Assembly (NCBI GenBank): GCA_947259685.1
Contig: CAMYNC010000151.1
Location: 1-14,765, forward strand
Source of the DNA: an uncultured Desulfuromonadales bacterium
Lineage (GTDB): Bacteria > Desulfobacterota > Desulfuromonadia > Desulfuromonadales > Geopsychrobacteraceae
Direction: 5' to 3'
Length of the DNA: 14,765 nt
Both the position numbers and the translations under genes were made by a program. Below, piece by piece: positions 1 to 7,810 of the stretch. Each line of letters begins with the position of its first letter. Position 1 is the stretch's first letter. The notes beneath the pieces were generated by a model. It did no database searches. It had not been told where the DNA came from and saw only the letters and a list, made by a program, of their open reading frames with translations.

Positions 1-371
1 CTGCATGTCGAGGTAGTGTGCCGACTTGATGAACGCTGGGTGAGCGGTCACGGGCGCGACGATCTTCGGCTTGACGATTTCGGGCCGATGCTTCCGCGCC
101 CATTGCCGTGCGGTCTTCATCGCCATGAAAATCGACTCCGTGCCCCCCGAAGTCATGCTGCCCGCCGCCGAGTCGCCGCCATGGAGCATGTTCGCGGTCA
201 TCGCTACGACCTCGTTCTCCATGTCCCGCAAGCTCGGAAACGCCATCGGGCTCAGCCCGTTCTCCGCCATGAACATCGAATAGGCGTCGTGCAAGAGCTG
301 CATGACTTGCTCACCAGCGTAGTAGACGAGGCTAAAGGTCCGGCCGCTCTTCCAGTCGACATCCTCGCCGC
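1..371 (-). CDS. Sphingosine-1-phosphate lyase-like PLP-dependent decarboxylase, internal fragment
   Basis: The minus strand is open from about position 371 to the window edge (about 123 codons) and reads as a group II pyridoxal-phosphate-dependent decarboxylase of the sphingosine-1-phosphate lyase type. Visible landmarks, in protein order, are an EDVDWKSGR segment near 340-365, an ENGLSPMAFPSL segment near 230-270, and TSGGTES at 133-153. The last is the phosphate-binding motif of the family, and it is followed by a MAMKTAR helix. The family cleaves or decarboxylates substrates through a Schiff base to PLP; the catalytic lysine would lie further downstream, outside the window. Neither the start codon nor the C-terminus is present: the N-terminal end stops at the junction near 370 and the other end leaves the window. 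Base composition is about 62% GC, clearly higher than the neighbours. The exact substrate cannot be told; other amino-acid decarboxylases of the same fold remain possible. Confidence 0.8.
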
Positions 372-374
372 GAT
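366..374. other. Abrupt junction between two unrelated truncated genes
   Basis: Reading leftwards on the minus strand, decarboxylase-like sequence (RGEDVDW) continues up to about 370. Reading rightwards on the plus strand, recognisable receiver-domain sequence (DGLEAEQLA) starts at 372. Both genes are interrupted within a few bases of each other, GC content changes here, and there is no transposase, inverted repeat or integrase. This is what a misassembly or an amplification chimera looks like; a real rearrangement is the alternative. Confidence 0.75.
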
Positions 375-638
375 GGGCTTGAAGCTGAACAGCTGGCTAA
401 CTCTGGACGTTACGATCTGTTCATTCTGGATGTGATTATGCCGGGGAAAAATGGCTTTCAGGTTTGCCGAACCCTGAAAAAGAATCCGTCAACCTCATCG
501 ATCCCAGTCATTTTAACCACCTCCAAGTCGGCTGCTAGCGATAAGTTCTGGGGGCAGAAACAGGGGGCGGACATCTATATAACAAAGCCTTTTACGCCTG
601 CTCAGCTGCTCGATGCAGTGAAACAGTTTCTGGGTTAA
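372..638 (+). CDS. PilH-like single-domain response regulator, N-terminus missing
   Basis: About 88 codons of a receiver (REC) domain remain. The frame is clearly coding from 372 (DGLEAEQLANSGRYDLF), well before the GTG at 432, so a start at 432 would be artificial. Visible landmarks are the phosphoacceptor aspartate in ILDVIMP (codon 429-431), the conserved threonine in VILTT, and the lysine in YITKPF (585-587). The KFWGQKQGAD segment resembles the WGxxQGA segment of PilH-type regulators of the twitching chemosensory pathway. The missing part is roughly the first 40 residues, including the acidic metal-binding pair, lost at the junction near 370. The gene ends 30 bases before the next start and is very likely the first visible member of the chemosensory operon. 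In the real genome it is probably intact. Confidence 0.85.
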   Translation, partial: DGLEAEQLANSGRYDLFILDVIMPGKNGFQVCRTLKKNPSTSSIPVILTTSKSAASDKFWGQKQGADIYITKPFTPAQLLDAVKQFLG

Positions 639-668
639 ATCACAACCAACAGATGTTAGGGGATTGCG

Positions 669-1946
669 ATGGGTGCTGACGGGGTGAAGGTTCTGCTGAT
701 TGACGATTCACCGACCGTGCGTCGTTTAGGTGAATTGATTCTGGCTCAGCAGGGCTATCGGGTCTATACCGCTGAAGACGGCGAACAGGGTCTGGAATTG
801 GCAAAAAAGCTTAAGCCGGCGGTGATTCTGGTTGATTACATCATGCCGAATATGAACGGGCACACCTTTTGCCGCTTGTTGCGGCAGGATTCCGCCATGA
901 AAGACATCCCGTTGATTCTGATCTCTTCCAAGGGGGAAAAGGTTGCTCAGATTTTAGAACAGGAATTTGGCCTGCTGCATTATTTTGCCAAACCTTTTGA
1001 GCCTGAAGAACTGATTCAAAAACTTGGAGAGGTTCTAGGCGATTTGGATGTCGAGCCGGTCGCTGCCACAGAAATCAATGAAGCTGCTTCGACCAGCTCT
1101 TTACATGAAATGTTCGATAAACTGTTGCGGCAATACTTTCAAAAAGACTTTCCGTTATTAATGCGCAATGTTATGTCCGACATGCTGACAGAAGCGGGAC
1201 TGATTAAGAAAGGTGGCGTCGTGCTTTCTGGGTCTTTAGCCGAGGCACCACTGCCCGATATCATCAATTTCATATATAATTCACGTCTGTCCGGTCGTTT
1301 GACGGTTTTTGCCAGTGACACTTTCGGCGAAATCTTTATCGAAAAGGGGATGTTTATTTTCGCCACCTGCAGCACCAAAGGCGCAACGCAACCCTTTTTG
1401 ACCGACATCATGCGTCGCCAACAGTTACTACAGGTTGATGATAAACTGATCCACGAGGTCGTTTCCAAGGCTCGCGAAAGTAATCTGCCGATTGGCCGGG
1501 TGCTGGTTGAGGATGACTTGGTCACTGAATCACAGCTGATGGAAGCTTTGCGTCTGCATGCCCAGGATGCCTTTAGTACTATCCTGGAGGCTGAAGGGGG
1601 CAGTTTTTTTCTGGAGCGGGAGGACCTTCCAACGAACTTGCGCGATCTAAGTATCCGCGTACCATTGATCAATGTGCTCATGGAAGGGCTCAGCCACCTG
1701 GATGAGCGGCATCTTGCCGCCAGTGAGTTTAAAGATGAAAGTATCGTTCCGGTTCGTCTGATTACTAACGAAGATGCGCTGGAGACTGTCCAGCTGAAAC
1801 CGCGTGAATTGGAGATTTTTGCCCTGGTCGATGGTCTCAAGACGCTTTCGCAGATTATTGCTGAAAGTCAGTTGATTCCCAAAGAAACCAAGCGAATCTG
1901 CTATGCCCTGCGCAAAGTTGGTCTGCTGCGGATTAAGGAAGGATAG
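669..1946 (+). CDS. Response regulator with C-terminal DUF4388 (PATAN-type) module
   Basis: This is a 425-residue protein. Residues about 5-120 form a receiver domain with the acidic pair D12/D13, phosphoacceptor D56 (LVDYIMP), S86/S87 in place of the usual threonine, and K108 in AKPF. After a helical linker, residues about 180-250 match DUF4388 (GSLAEAPLPDIINFI, SGRLTV, GEIFIEKGMF). A second helical segment (about 255-320, IGRVLVEDDLVTESQLMEAL) is typical of DUF4388 proteins, and the last 50 residues look like a small winged-helix region. DUF4388 is common in deltaproteobacterial and cyanobacterial regulators and is thought to mediate protein-protein interactions rather than DNA binding. It probably receives phosphate from the CheA encoded two genes downstream and is the likely output of this pathway. 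The ATG at 669 is preceded by an AGGGGA ribosome site. It lies 30 bases after the PilH-like gene and 11 before the Hpt-CheW gene, consistent with one operon. Confidence 0.9.
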   Translation: MGADGVKVLLIDDSPTVRRLGELILAQQGYRVYTAEDGEQGLELAKKLKPAVILVDYIMPNMNGHTFCRLLRQDSAMKDIPLILISSKGEKVAQILEQEFGLLHYFAKPFEPEELIQKLGEVLGDLDVEPVAATEINEAASTSSLHEMFDKLLRQYFQKDFPLLMRNVMSDMLTEAGLIKKGGVVLSGSLAEAPLPDIINFIYNSRLSGRLTVFASDTFGEIFIEKGMFIFATCSTKGATQPFLTDIMRRQQLLQVDDKLIHEVVSKARESNLPIGRVLVEDDLVTESQLMEALRLHAQDAFSTILEAEGGSFFLEREDLPTNLRDLSIRVPLINVLMEGLSHLDERHLAASEFKDESIVPVRLITNEDALETVQLKPRELEIFALVDGLKTLSQIIAESQLIPKETKRICYALRKVGLLRIKEG

Positions 1947-1957
1947 AGGCTGTTCTG

Positions 1958-3433
1958 ATGAATATGCGGCAAAAGCTGCTGCCGATTTTTATCGCGGAAG
2001 CAGAAAAAAACCTGAAATTGCTGAAGCGATTTCTCCAGCAGGGCGATGGCATTATAAGTGATCCGGATGTCCTGGAGTCGGCGTTTCGGGCCGCTCATAC
2101 AATCAAAGGCACCGCAAAACTTGTTGAAGCCGATGCCATATATCGCATTGCGCGCCGCCTGGAGGCTTTATTTGACAGGCATGCTGCCGCGCGAACGGTT
2201 CCTACCGCGGTAGAGTGCGAAGCCATGCAGCTGACCATCGATTGGATCTACCAGCTGCTCGAAGCTCTTAAAGGTCAGCAACCACAAGCCAAAACTCTGG
2301 TTGATGAAGCTCTGCAGGCTCTCGATCTGGCAGAACGCTACCCTGATGCAGCCCGCTTGACCGAACTGCTGGACAACGCCCAGCTACCGCCCAGCGTTAG
2401 CAGCGAAGATCCGTTTAATGATGATCCTGATGTGGTTTCGCTTGAGGCTCCCTTGTTGCCAGAGGATGATCCCTTTGCCGATGATCCTGGTTTTGGTCTG
2501 GAGTTGGATGCTACAACAGGAATTTTTGGTGCTCCTGGCGAAAAGGATGAATCGGATACTGCTTTGGCGGCTGAGCATGATCCAGCACTGACGAACATAG
2601 ACGAATCTGCTCCTCTCCTGGCCGAATTTTTTTCAACAGGCCCGCCAGAAATCCAGGAGACTCAGACAGAGATGGCCGCCGAACCTGTTTTCGATCCCTT
2701 TTCTGAGGACCTTGATTATTCCGGAGTCGATGCTCAGGTCGACTCGGAGCACCAGGGGGTGGCACCGCCGACGAAAAAGTACCAGCCAGTGACCGAGCCG
2801 GACGCCGGTGGCGACTCTGACCACCAGGAGGTGGTTACTGCTCCTGCCCACCGTCAAAGTTTGTTATCAACAGCTGCTATCCCGGATCCCTTTGCCGATG
2901 ATCCTGATGATCATGGTTCGCAGGGTGAGTTTCCAGCTGTGCTGAAGAATTCAACTGACCAGAGCGGAATTGCCCAGCGGCAGGATAGTGCTCCTTCCGG
3001 TCGAATAGAGAGCGATACTCCAGAGGCCAGGGTTGCTGACTCGCTGCTGCTGGGCGATGATGAACATTTGCCACAGCCGGAATATGTTGCATGTAATTTT
3101 GAGTTTGCTGGGCATGCCTATTCTCTGCCGATCAACCAGATGCTTGAAATTGCGGAGCTTCCAGCCTTGCTCCCGCTGCCACTTGCACCGCCGCTGGTGG
3201 GTGGATTGGTTAATTTGCGGGGCCGGGTCATGCCGGTTATCGATCTCTCGGAATTAAATCCGGGAAAGGTCCCGGTTGATGCCACCCGGCGTTTGGTGGT
3301 CGGCGAATATCGCGGTGAGCAGGTTGCTTTTCTGGCAGAAGGCATTCCCCTGTTAGCTGCGGAGGAGACGGGCGAAAAAATCGATCTGGCGGTATTTCTG
3401 GATAAGTATCGAATTTCAGGAGTCATGGAATGA
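1958..3433 (+). CDS. Hpt-CheW fusion adaptor with long acidic linker
   Basis: This is a 491-residue protein with three parts. Residues about 1-125 form a histidine phosphotransfer (Hpt/P1) domain with the active-site histidine H47 in AAHTIKGTA. Residues about 126-375 are a low-complexity, acidic, proline-rich linker with four DPFxDDP-like motifs. Residues about 375-490 are a CheW-like domain (YSLPINQMLEIAE, VGGLVNLRGRVMPVIDL). There is no kinase ATPase domain, so it is not a CheA. By known roles of the parts, the CheW domain should dock to receptors or to CheA's regulatory domain and the Hpt could carry phosphate between kinase and receivers. The combined role is inference. No stand-alone cheW is visible in the window, so this protein may be the array adaptor. 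A GGATAGAGG site precedes the ATG at 1958. The stop overlaps the cheA start by 4 bases (ATGA), which suggests translational coupling. Confidence 0.88.
   Translation: MNMRQKLLPIFIAEAEKNLKLLKRFLQQGDGIISDPDVLESAFRAAHTIKGTAKLVEADAIYRIARRLEALFDRHAAARTVPTAVECEAMQLTIDWIYQLLEALKGQQPQAKTLVDEALQALDLAERYPDAARLTELLDNAQLPPSVSSEDPFNDDPDVVSLEAPLLPEDDPFADDPGFGLELDATTGIFGAPGEKDESDTALAAEHDPALTNIDESAPLLAEFFSTGPPEIQETQTEMAAEPVFDPFSEDLDYSGVDAQVDSEHQGVAPPTKKYQPVTEPDAGGDSDHQEVVTAPAHRQSLLSTAAIPDPFADDPDDHGSQGEFPAVLKNSTDQSGIAQRQDSAPSGRIESDTPEARVADSLLLGDDEHLPQPEYVACNFEFAGHAYSLPINQMLEIAELPALLPLPLAPPLVGGLVNLRGRVMPVIDLSELNPGKVPVDATRRLVVGEYRGEQVAFLAEGIPLLAAEETGEKIDLAVFLDKYRISGVME
2408..2905 (+). repeat. Four dispersed DPFxDDP-type motifs in the Hpt-CheW linker
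   Basis: Within the linker the peptide motif recurs as DPFNDDP (residues 151-157, bases 2408-2428), DPFADDP (171-177, bases 2468-2488), DPFSEDL (246-252, bases 2693-2713) and DPFADDP (310-316, bases 2885-2905). Surrounding linker sequence is not repeated, so these are short linear motifs rather than tandem duplication. They may be docking sites for a partner; that is inference. Confidence 0.75.
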
Positions 3434-5709
3434 GCATCCTGGATAATGTCTTTAGTTTTTTTGTTGAAGAGACCAATGACCACCTCTGCGTTCTCGAAGA
3501 GGGTTTGTTGGAATTGGAAAAAAATCCCTCTGCCGGAGGGGGCGTCATTGAGCCTATATTTCGTGCTGCGCATACTCTAAAGGGCTCTGCGCATCTGGTC
3601 AATGTCAACGATGTCGGTGTCATTGCTCATCGCCTGGAGGATATCCTCGAAGAAATCCGTGACGGTTTGAGCCTGCCAACCGAGGAGCGGATCAGTGCCA
3701 TGCTGTTTTCCCTCGACCAGATCCGCACCTTGGTTCATCGCCGCCAGCAGGGCGAACTCACAGATGACCGACTTGTGAGTGCCGCCTTAGGCCGTTTGGC
3801 CGAGGCCGACAACCCTGATCTTAAAAGCGTAACGGCCAGGAATGATGGTGCTTCAGATCCTTCGGATAGCAGGCATTCGCTAGCCCAGGGCAAAAGGCTG
3901 GAGGCCGGTGAGCAAAGTCCAGAGCCGGTCAGGCGCTCTGATGAGGCCGGCGTGGTGCGGATCGAGATGGAGCAGATTGAAGCCTTAATGGGCCTGGTCG
4001 GTGAATTCACCATCGCTAAAAATCACCTATTGAATCGATTGCCGGTGATCAGGCAGATGCGTAGCGAAGTCGATTCTGCCGGCGAGCGCCTACTGACAGA
4101 GGTCGCGGGATTTTCCGAGCGCTACGAATATACTTTGCCTGAGCAGGCATCCTTGCGTCCTGAAGATAGCTTTCACGAGTTGGAATTTGATCGTTATGAT
4201 GAACTGAATCTGTTTTCCCGTAAGCTTCGTGAAATGACCGATGATATAAACGAGGCGCTGAAAGAGATTGGCGGTTTTTTCAATAGCTTTACTAAGGACA
4301 TAGAATCGCTCGACCGGATGACTGAGGAGATTAAGGAACGCATTTCCGTGGCCAGAACCGTCCAGGCCAGCCAGCTTTTTCAACGCTTTAATCGACCGAT
4401 CCGTGACCTGTCGCAACAGTTGGAACGACCCGTCGAGCTCTCCATTGTCGGTGGGGAAACCGCTATCGATCGGGTGATCTACGATGGCCTGTACGATCCA
4501 TTGTTGCATATTGTCCGCAACGCGTTTGCGCATGGCATTGAATCGGTAGAAGAGCGTCTGGCCTCTGATAAGCCGGCCAAGGCTAACATCCGTATGAAGG
4601 CAGAGCGGCGTGGGAACACGGTTGAAATTCTGGTCGAGGATGACGGCCGGGGGATTGACTTGCAGCGGGTCAGGCAACGAGCGGTTGAAAAGGGTTTCAT
4701 CGGCGCAGCTGACCAACTGTCTGAGCAGGAATTGACCCAGCTGATATTTCGTCCTGGGTTCAGCACGACAGAAACGGTTGATGCCGATTCCGGTCGCGGG
4801 GTCGGGATGAGTGTTGTTATGGACCGGCTGGCGCATTTCAGCGGAACGATCGATGTTTGGTCCAGACCTGGAATCGGCTCCCGGTTTCGGCTGCGCCTGC
4901 CGTTGTCGCTGGTTATTGTTAATGTGATCAAATTTGTCTGTTGTGGGCAAAACTTTGTCATTCCCTCGGCATTGGTGGAAGAGATCGTCGATCTTGAATA
5001 TGAAGCTAAGCACCAAGAGAAACTTGCCGAGCGGCCGCCCATAGACCAGATTGACTTGGCGGCTCTTCTCGAGCTGCCACAGAGACAAACCCAGGCCGGG
5101 TTCGGCATCATTACCCAGGCTGAAGGTGCGCCGGTGCAGTTGCTGGTCGATGAGGTGCTCGGCCAGGAAGACACGGTGATCAAGCCTTTTGGCTCTTTTT
5201 TACAGGAATTGCCACACGTTTCAGGATCAAGTTTATCCGGTGACGGTAGCATGCGGCTGGTGATCAATCCTGCGCGGATGAAATATGCTGAAGTCAGGTC
5301 GCCTGCTCTCGTGGTGGCCACCGAACCGTTGGTTGATTCCCCCAAGGTGCTGATTGTTGACGATTCCCTGAGCGTGCGTAAGTATGCGGCATTGCTACTT
5401 AAGCAACATAACTATTCGGTGATTACTGCCACCAATGGTTTGGATGCGCTGAATATCCTGGAGAATGAATCGATCTTTTCCCTGGTCACAGATCTGGAGA
5501 TGCCGATCATGCATGGCTATGAGTTGATGCGTGAGTTGCAGCGGCGGAACATCAAGGTCCCGGTTGCGGTTCTCACGTCCAGGGCAGGGGAGCAGCATCG
5601 AGAAAAAGCCATGAGCCTTGGCGCCACCGATTATCTGGTAAAGCCTTTTGATGAAGATGCCCTGTTGAAACTGGTCGGTGCGCATGAAGCAATGGCCCAA
5701 ACGAATTAA
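3430..5709 (+). CDS. cheA: Hybrid chemotaxis kinase CheA (Hpt-P3-HATPase-CheW-REC)
   Basis: This is a 759-residue hybrid histidine kinase. The N-terminal P1/Hpt has active-site H48 (AAHTLKGSA). Only about 45 residues separate P1 from the next domain, so no P2 receiver-docking domain is seen. The dimerisation region begins near 175 (VVRIEMEQIEALMGLVGEF) and seems extended by a helical insert (about 215-305). The ATPase domain shows the N box HIVRNAFAHGIE (360-371), the G1 box DDGRGID (404-410) and the G2 box GRGVGM (455-460). A CheW-like P5 domain covers about 490-625. The C-terminal receiver has D644/D645, phosphoacceptor D688, T716 and K738. By family knowledge it autophosphorylates in response to receptor arrays and can pass phosphate to its own receiver or to separate regulators. 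The overlap with the Hpt-CheW gene and the PilJ-like MCP next door suggest a Pil-Chp/alternative-function pathway rather than flagellar chemotaxis. No cheR or cheB is nearby. Confidence 0.95.
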   Translation: MSILDNVFSFFVEETNDHLCVLEEGLLELEKNPSAGGGVIEPIFRAAHTLKGSAHLVNVNDVGVIAHRLEDILEEIRDGLSLPTEERISAMLFSLDQIRTLVHRRQQGELTDDRLVSAALGRLAEADNPDLKSVTARNDGASDPSDSRHSLAQGKRLEAGEQSPEPVRRSDEAGVVRIEMEQIEALMGLVGEFTIAKNHLLNRLPVIRQMRSEVDSAGERLLTEVAGFSERYEYTLPEQASLRPEDSFHELEFDRYDELNLFSRKLREMTDDINEALKEIGGFFNSFTKDIESLDRMTEEIKERISVARTVQASQLFQRFNRPIRDLSQQLERPVELSIVGGETAIDRVIYDGLYDPLLHIVRNAFAHGIESVEERLASDKPAKANIRMKAERRGNTVEILVEDDGRGIDLQRVRQRAVEKGFIGAADQLSEQELTQLIFRPGFSTTETVDADSGRGVGMSVVMDRLAHFSGTIDVWSRPGIGSRFRLRLPLSLVIVNVIKFVCCGQNFVIPSALVEEIVDLEYEAKHQEKLAERPPIDQIDLAALLELPQRQTQAGFGIITQAEGAPVQLLVDEVLGQEDTVIKPFGSFLQELPHVSGSSLSGDGSMRLVINPARMKYAEVRSPALVVATEPLVDSPKVLIVDDSLSVRKYAALLLKQHNYSVITATNGLDALNILENESIFSLVTDLEMPIMHGYELMRELQRRNIKVPVAVLTSRAGEQHREKAMSLGATDYLVKPFDEDALLKLVGAHEAMAQTN

Positions 5710-5769
5710 GCCGGTTTGGGTTTGTCTCTAATTTTAACCTGAATTAGGTTTAAGCGCTAAGGAATAATG

Positions 5770-5806
5770 AAAGGCGGTCCGCATTGGAACCGCCTTTTCG
5801 TTTTTC
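5770..5806 (+). terminator. Rho-independent terminator between convergent cheA and mcp
   Basis: A perfect 9-bp stem AAAGGCGGT (5770-5778) / ACCGCCTTT (5789-5797) can be extended by CC/GG with one bulged base, and a T-rich tail follows (5798-5806). It lies 60 bases after the cheA stop and 23 before the mcp stop, so it may serve both strands, although the T tail is better on the plus side. Confidence 0.85.
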
Positions 5807-5819
5807 TGGAAGGCTGAGA

Positions 5820-7778
5820 TCAAATCGCTGGCGGTTTTTTGGCGTGACCCGGGGCATCTTCAATAGAGAGAAACGTTTCTGAGACGATATCAGCCGCGCT
5901 CAACTCGACGGTAACCTCACTGCTTTCCTCTGTGTTTTCCTGCAGTCGGAATTGAGCCAGGGAGCGCAACAGTGATTCAGAAACACCGTTGAGACCCTCA
6001 GAGATCTCCGAGGATTCGCTGATCAGAGACGATATTTTCGCGGTAATTTCTGCCATATTGCGGACAGTGGTGACCATGGTCTGGGTAAACTGCTGCTGCT
6101 CTCGGGAAAGTCCGGTAATTTCCGTAACCACCAGTTTCGATTCGCTGGTGGCTTTGTTGATAGCATGCAGGGCCTCACCGGTCTCATGAGCAATTTGGGT
6201 CTGCTCTTCAACTGTAGTCGTTTCATCTTCGAGTGCTGCCGTAACCTCATTCGTTTCTGACTGAATGGCCTTGATAATGCCGCCAATCTGCTTGGTAGCG
6301 TCGGAGGTTTCATCCGCCAGCCGTTTGATTTCGTCTGAAATAACCAGGAAGCCGCGGCCCTGTTCGCCGGCTCGCGCAGCTTCAATCGAAGCGTTCATGG
6401 CCAGAATGGTAGTACGGGTAGACACGTCAGAGATGAGCTGGGAAATCGTGCTGATTTCGAGCAAGCGCTCGGCAAGAGATTTCATCTTTTTATTGATCGC
6501 CTGTACCGTGATACGGATCAATTGCATCCCTTCGATGCTGCGAGTGACCTGCTCACTCCCGAGGGCGGTAGCACTATCAACCTTGGCCGCGGCCTGTTGG
6601 GCAAGCGAGGCTTTGTCAGCAACCTGAACCGCGGCTTTGGCGGTCTCTTCTGCCGCGTCGCTGGCGTCGGTGACATGCTGCAGCTGATTGTCCGCGCCGT
6701 CTTTCATTTTCTGGAAAATCTCCAGCAGGTGACGCGATTCTTCCCCGACTTCCTGGGCGTTCTCCGTGGTGTCGGTCAACAGCTCAGCGAGACTTTCCAC
6801 CATCAGGTTATAGGCGTCGGCAATCGAACCGAAGGCATCTTCGGTGACCGGCGCACGCAGGGTCAGGTCTCCCTCGGAGGCTTCACTGACCACCTCGAGG
6901 AAATTGATGACATTGGCTTCGGTCTTGCGTCTTTGCTCGTCGGTTTTAATGTAGCCTTTGATCCGGTCCATGGTTTCGTTAAAGACTCGGGCTATTTCGG
7001 CAAATTCATCTTTTGAGGGGGCGGTAACCTCGACAATCTCACCCTGACCGACCGCCTCGATCCCTTCCATCAATTTCTTCAATGGAGACGTTATCCGGTT
7101 GGCGACGAAGAGACCGGCGAGAATACCGAACAGGATCATGGCCAGGCTAAGGCCGACCAGAGTCTTGGTCATTTCGGCCTCGAAAGAGATCGAGGCCTGC
7201 CTTTGTTGTTCCATGGCCTGGCTCAGGTAGTGCCTTAAGGAGGTAATGCCGTCTTCCAAGTCGTGGACGCTCTTTTTATAGACCGAATAAAGTTCGCCAA
7301 CCTCGGGAAAGGTTTTTCCTGCAAGCATTTCGGAGGTTAATGGCACCAACGCCTGCAGGGTCTGTTGGTAGGCGGCTTCGATAGTGTCAATCCATTCGCG
7401 TTTTCGGTCGAGTGCCTGCTGATCTTCGGCTTTACTGATTTTTTCCGTGTTGAACGAGGAACTCAGTAGGGGTTTGATACTGCTGAAAGTGCCAACCAGC
7501 TTCTCATGGTAACCTTGCTGTTTGGTCTGGTAGGCAGGGGTTCGTCCAAGACTGGAGAAGAGGAAAAATTCTTTTTCGTAGCGCCGGGCTTTGGCAGTCA
7601 AAGTGTCGATCTGGTCGATAGCATCCAATTCAGGCAGCAGCTGGGTCTGGTATTGCGCCAGAGACTGAGACAGGCCGTAAAAAGTAAGCAGGCCGATACC
7701 GATTGAAATAAGAACGAGCAGCATGTCCATTGCCAGCAGTTTCGTTCTGATAGTCAACCCCTGGGTTGTTGTTGCCAT
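5820..7778 (-). CDS. PilJ-like methyl-accepting chemotaxis protein
   Basis: This is a 652-residue transmembrane receptor. TM1 is at about 15-36, followed by a periplasmic helical region of about 165 residues, TM2 at about 206-227, a HAMP domain at about 228-280, and a second HAMP-like segment at about 290-335 (EGDLTL, AYNLMVESL). The cytoplasmic signalling domain has its hairpin tip near 460-480 (LAMNASIEAARAGEQGRGF), then KRLADETSDATKQIGGIIKAIQ. The tip, with ISDVSTRTTILAMN and the KQI..IIKAIQ segment, resembles PilJ more than flagellar MCPs. The C-terminus (KKPPAI) lacks a CheR/CheB-docking pentapeptide, fitting the absence of cheR/cheB here. I chose the ATG at 7778: AGGAG lies 9 bases upstream, whereas the in-frame TTG at 7784 would be only 3 bases from it. 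The gene is convergent with cheA and is likely that kinase's input. The ligand is unknown. Confidence 0.93.
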   Translation of the reverse strand: MATTTQGLTIRTKLLAMDMLLVLISIGIGLLTFYGLSQSLAQYQTQLLPELDAIDQIDTLTAKARRYEKEFFLFSSLGRTPAYQTKQQGYHEKLVGTFSSIKPLLSSSFNTEKISKAEDQQALDRKREWIDTIEAAYQQTLQALVPLTSEMLAGKTFPEVGELYSVYKKSVHDLEDGITSLRHYLSQAMEQQRQASISFEAEMTKTLVGLSLAMILFGILAGLFVANRITSPLKKLMEGIEAVGQGEIVEVTAPSKDEFAEIARVFNETMDRIKGYIKTDEQRRKTEANVINFLEVVSEASEGDLTLRAPVTEDAFGSIADAYNLMVESLAELLTDTTENAQEVGEESRHLLEIFQKMKDGADNQLQHVTDASDAAEETAKAAVQVADKASLAQQAAAKVDSATALGSEQVTRSIEGMQLIRITVQAINKKMKSLAERLLEISTISQLISDVSTRTTILAMNASIEAARAGEQGRGFLVISDEIKRLADETSDATKQIGGIIKAIQSETNEVTAALEDETTTVEEQTQIAHETGEALHAINKATSESKLVVTEITGLSREQQQFTQTMVTTVRNMAEITAKISSLISESSEISEGLNGVSESLLRSLAQFRLQENTEESSEVTVELSAADIVSETFLSIEDAPGHAKKPPAI

Positions 7779-7792
7779 AGTCAAAATCTCCT

Positions 7793-7810
7793 ACTAAAGA
7801 ATACTTTAGT
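7793..7810 (-). promoter_or_regulatory. Perfect inverted repeat abutting the mcp ribosome-binding site
   Basis: ACTAAAG (7793-7799) and CTTTAGT (7804-7810) form a perfect 7-bp inverted repeat with a 4-base loop. On the mcp mRNA this hairpin would end directly before the AGGAG ribosome site. It could modulate translation or be a DNA operator; the sequence alone does not decide. Confidence 0.5.

Noticed and set aside
1..371. Horizontal transfer of a decarboxylase gene next to the operon
   Set aside because: Both genes are cut at one point with no mobile-element remnants, which favours a technical chimera over a transfer; kept only as an alternative.
16..435. Plus-strand open frame of 139 codons across the junction
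   Set aside because: It is the antisense of the decarboxylase fragment for most of its length and crosses the junction in a frame different from the receiver domain; its composition (Arg/His-rich) is typical of a shadow.
1139..1840. Minus-strand open frame of 233 codons opposite the REC-DUF4388 gene
   Set aside because: Ser/Arg-rich, low-complexity translation with no motif, fully opposite a gene with clear domains.
4090..5345. Long overlapping minus-strand frames (332 and 288 codons) opposite cheA
   Set aside because: They lie opposite the intact kinase, carry no recognisable motif, and lack ribosome sites; cheA boxes on the other strand explain the constraint.
7779..7784. TTG at 7784 as the mcp start, two codons upstream of the ATG
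   Set aside because: The AGGAG site would be only 3 bases away; from the ATG at 7778 it is 9 bases, which is normal.
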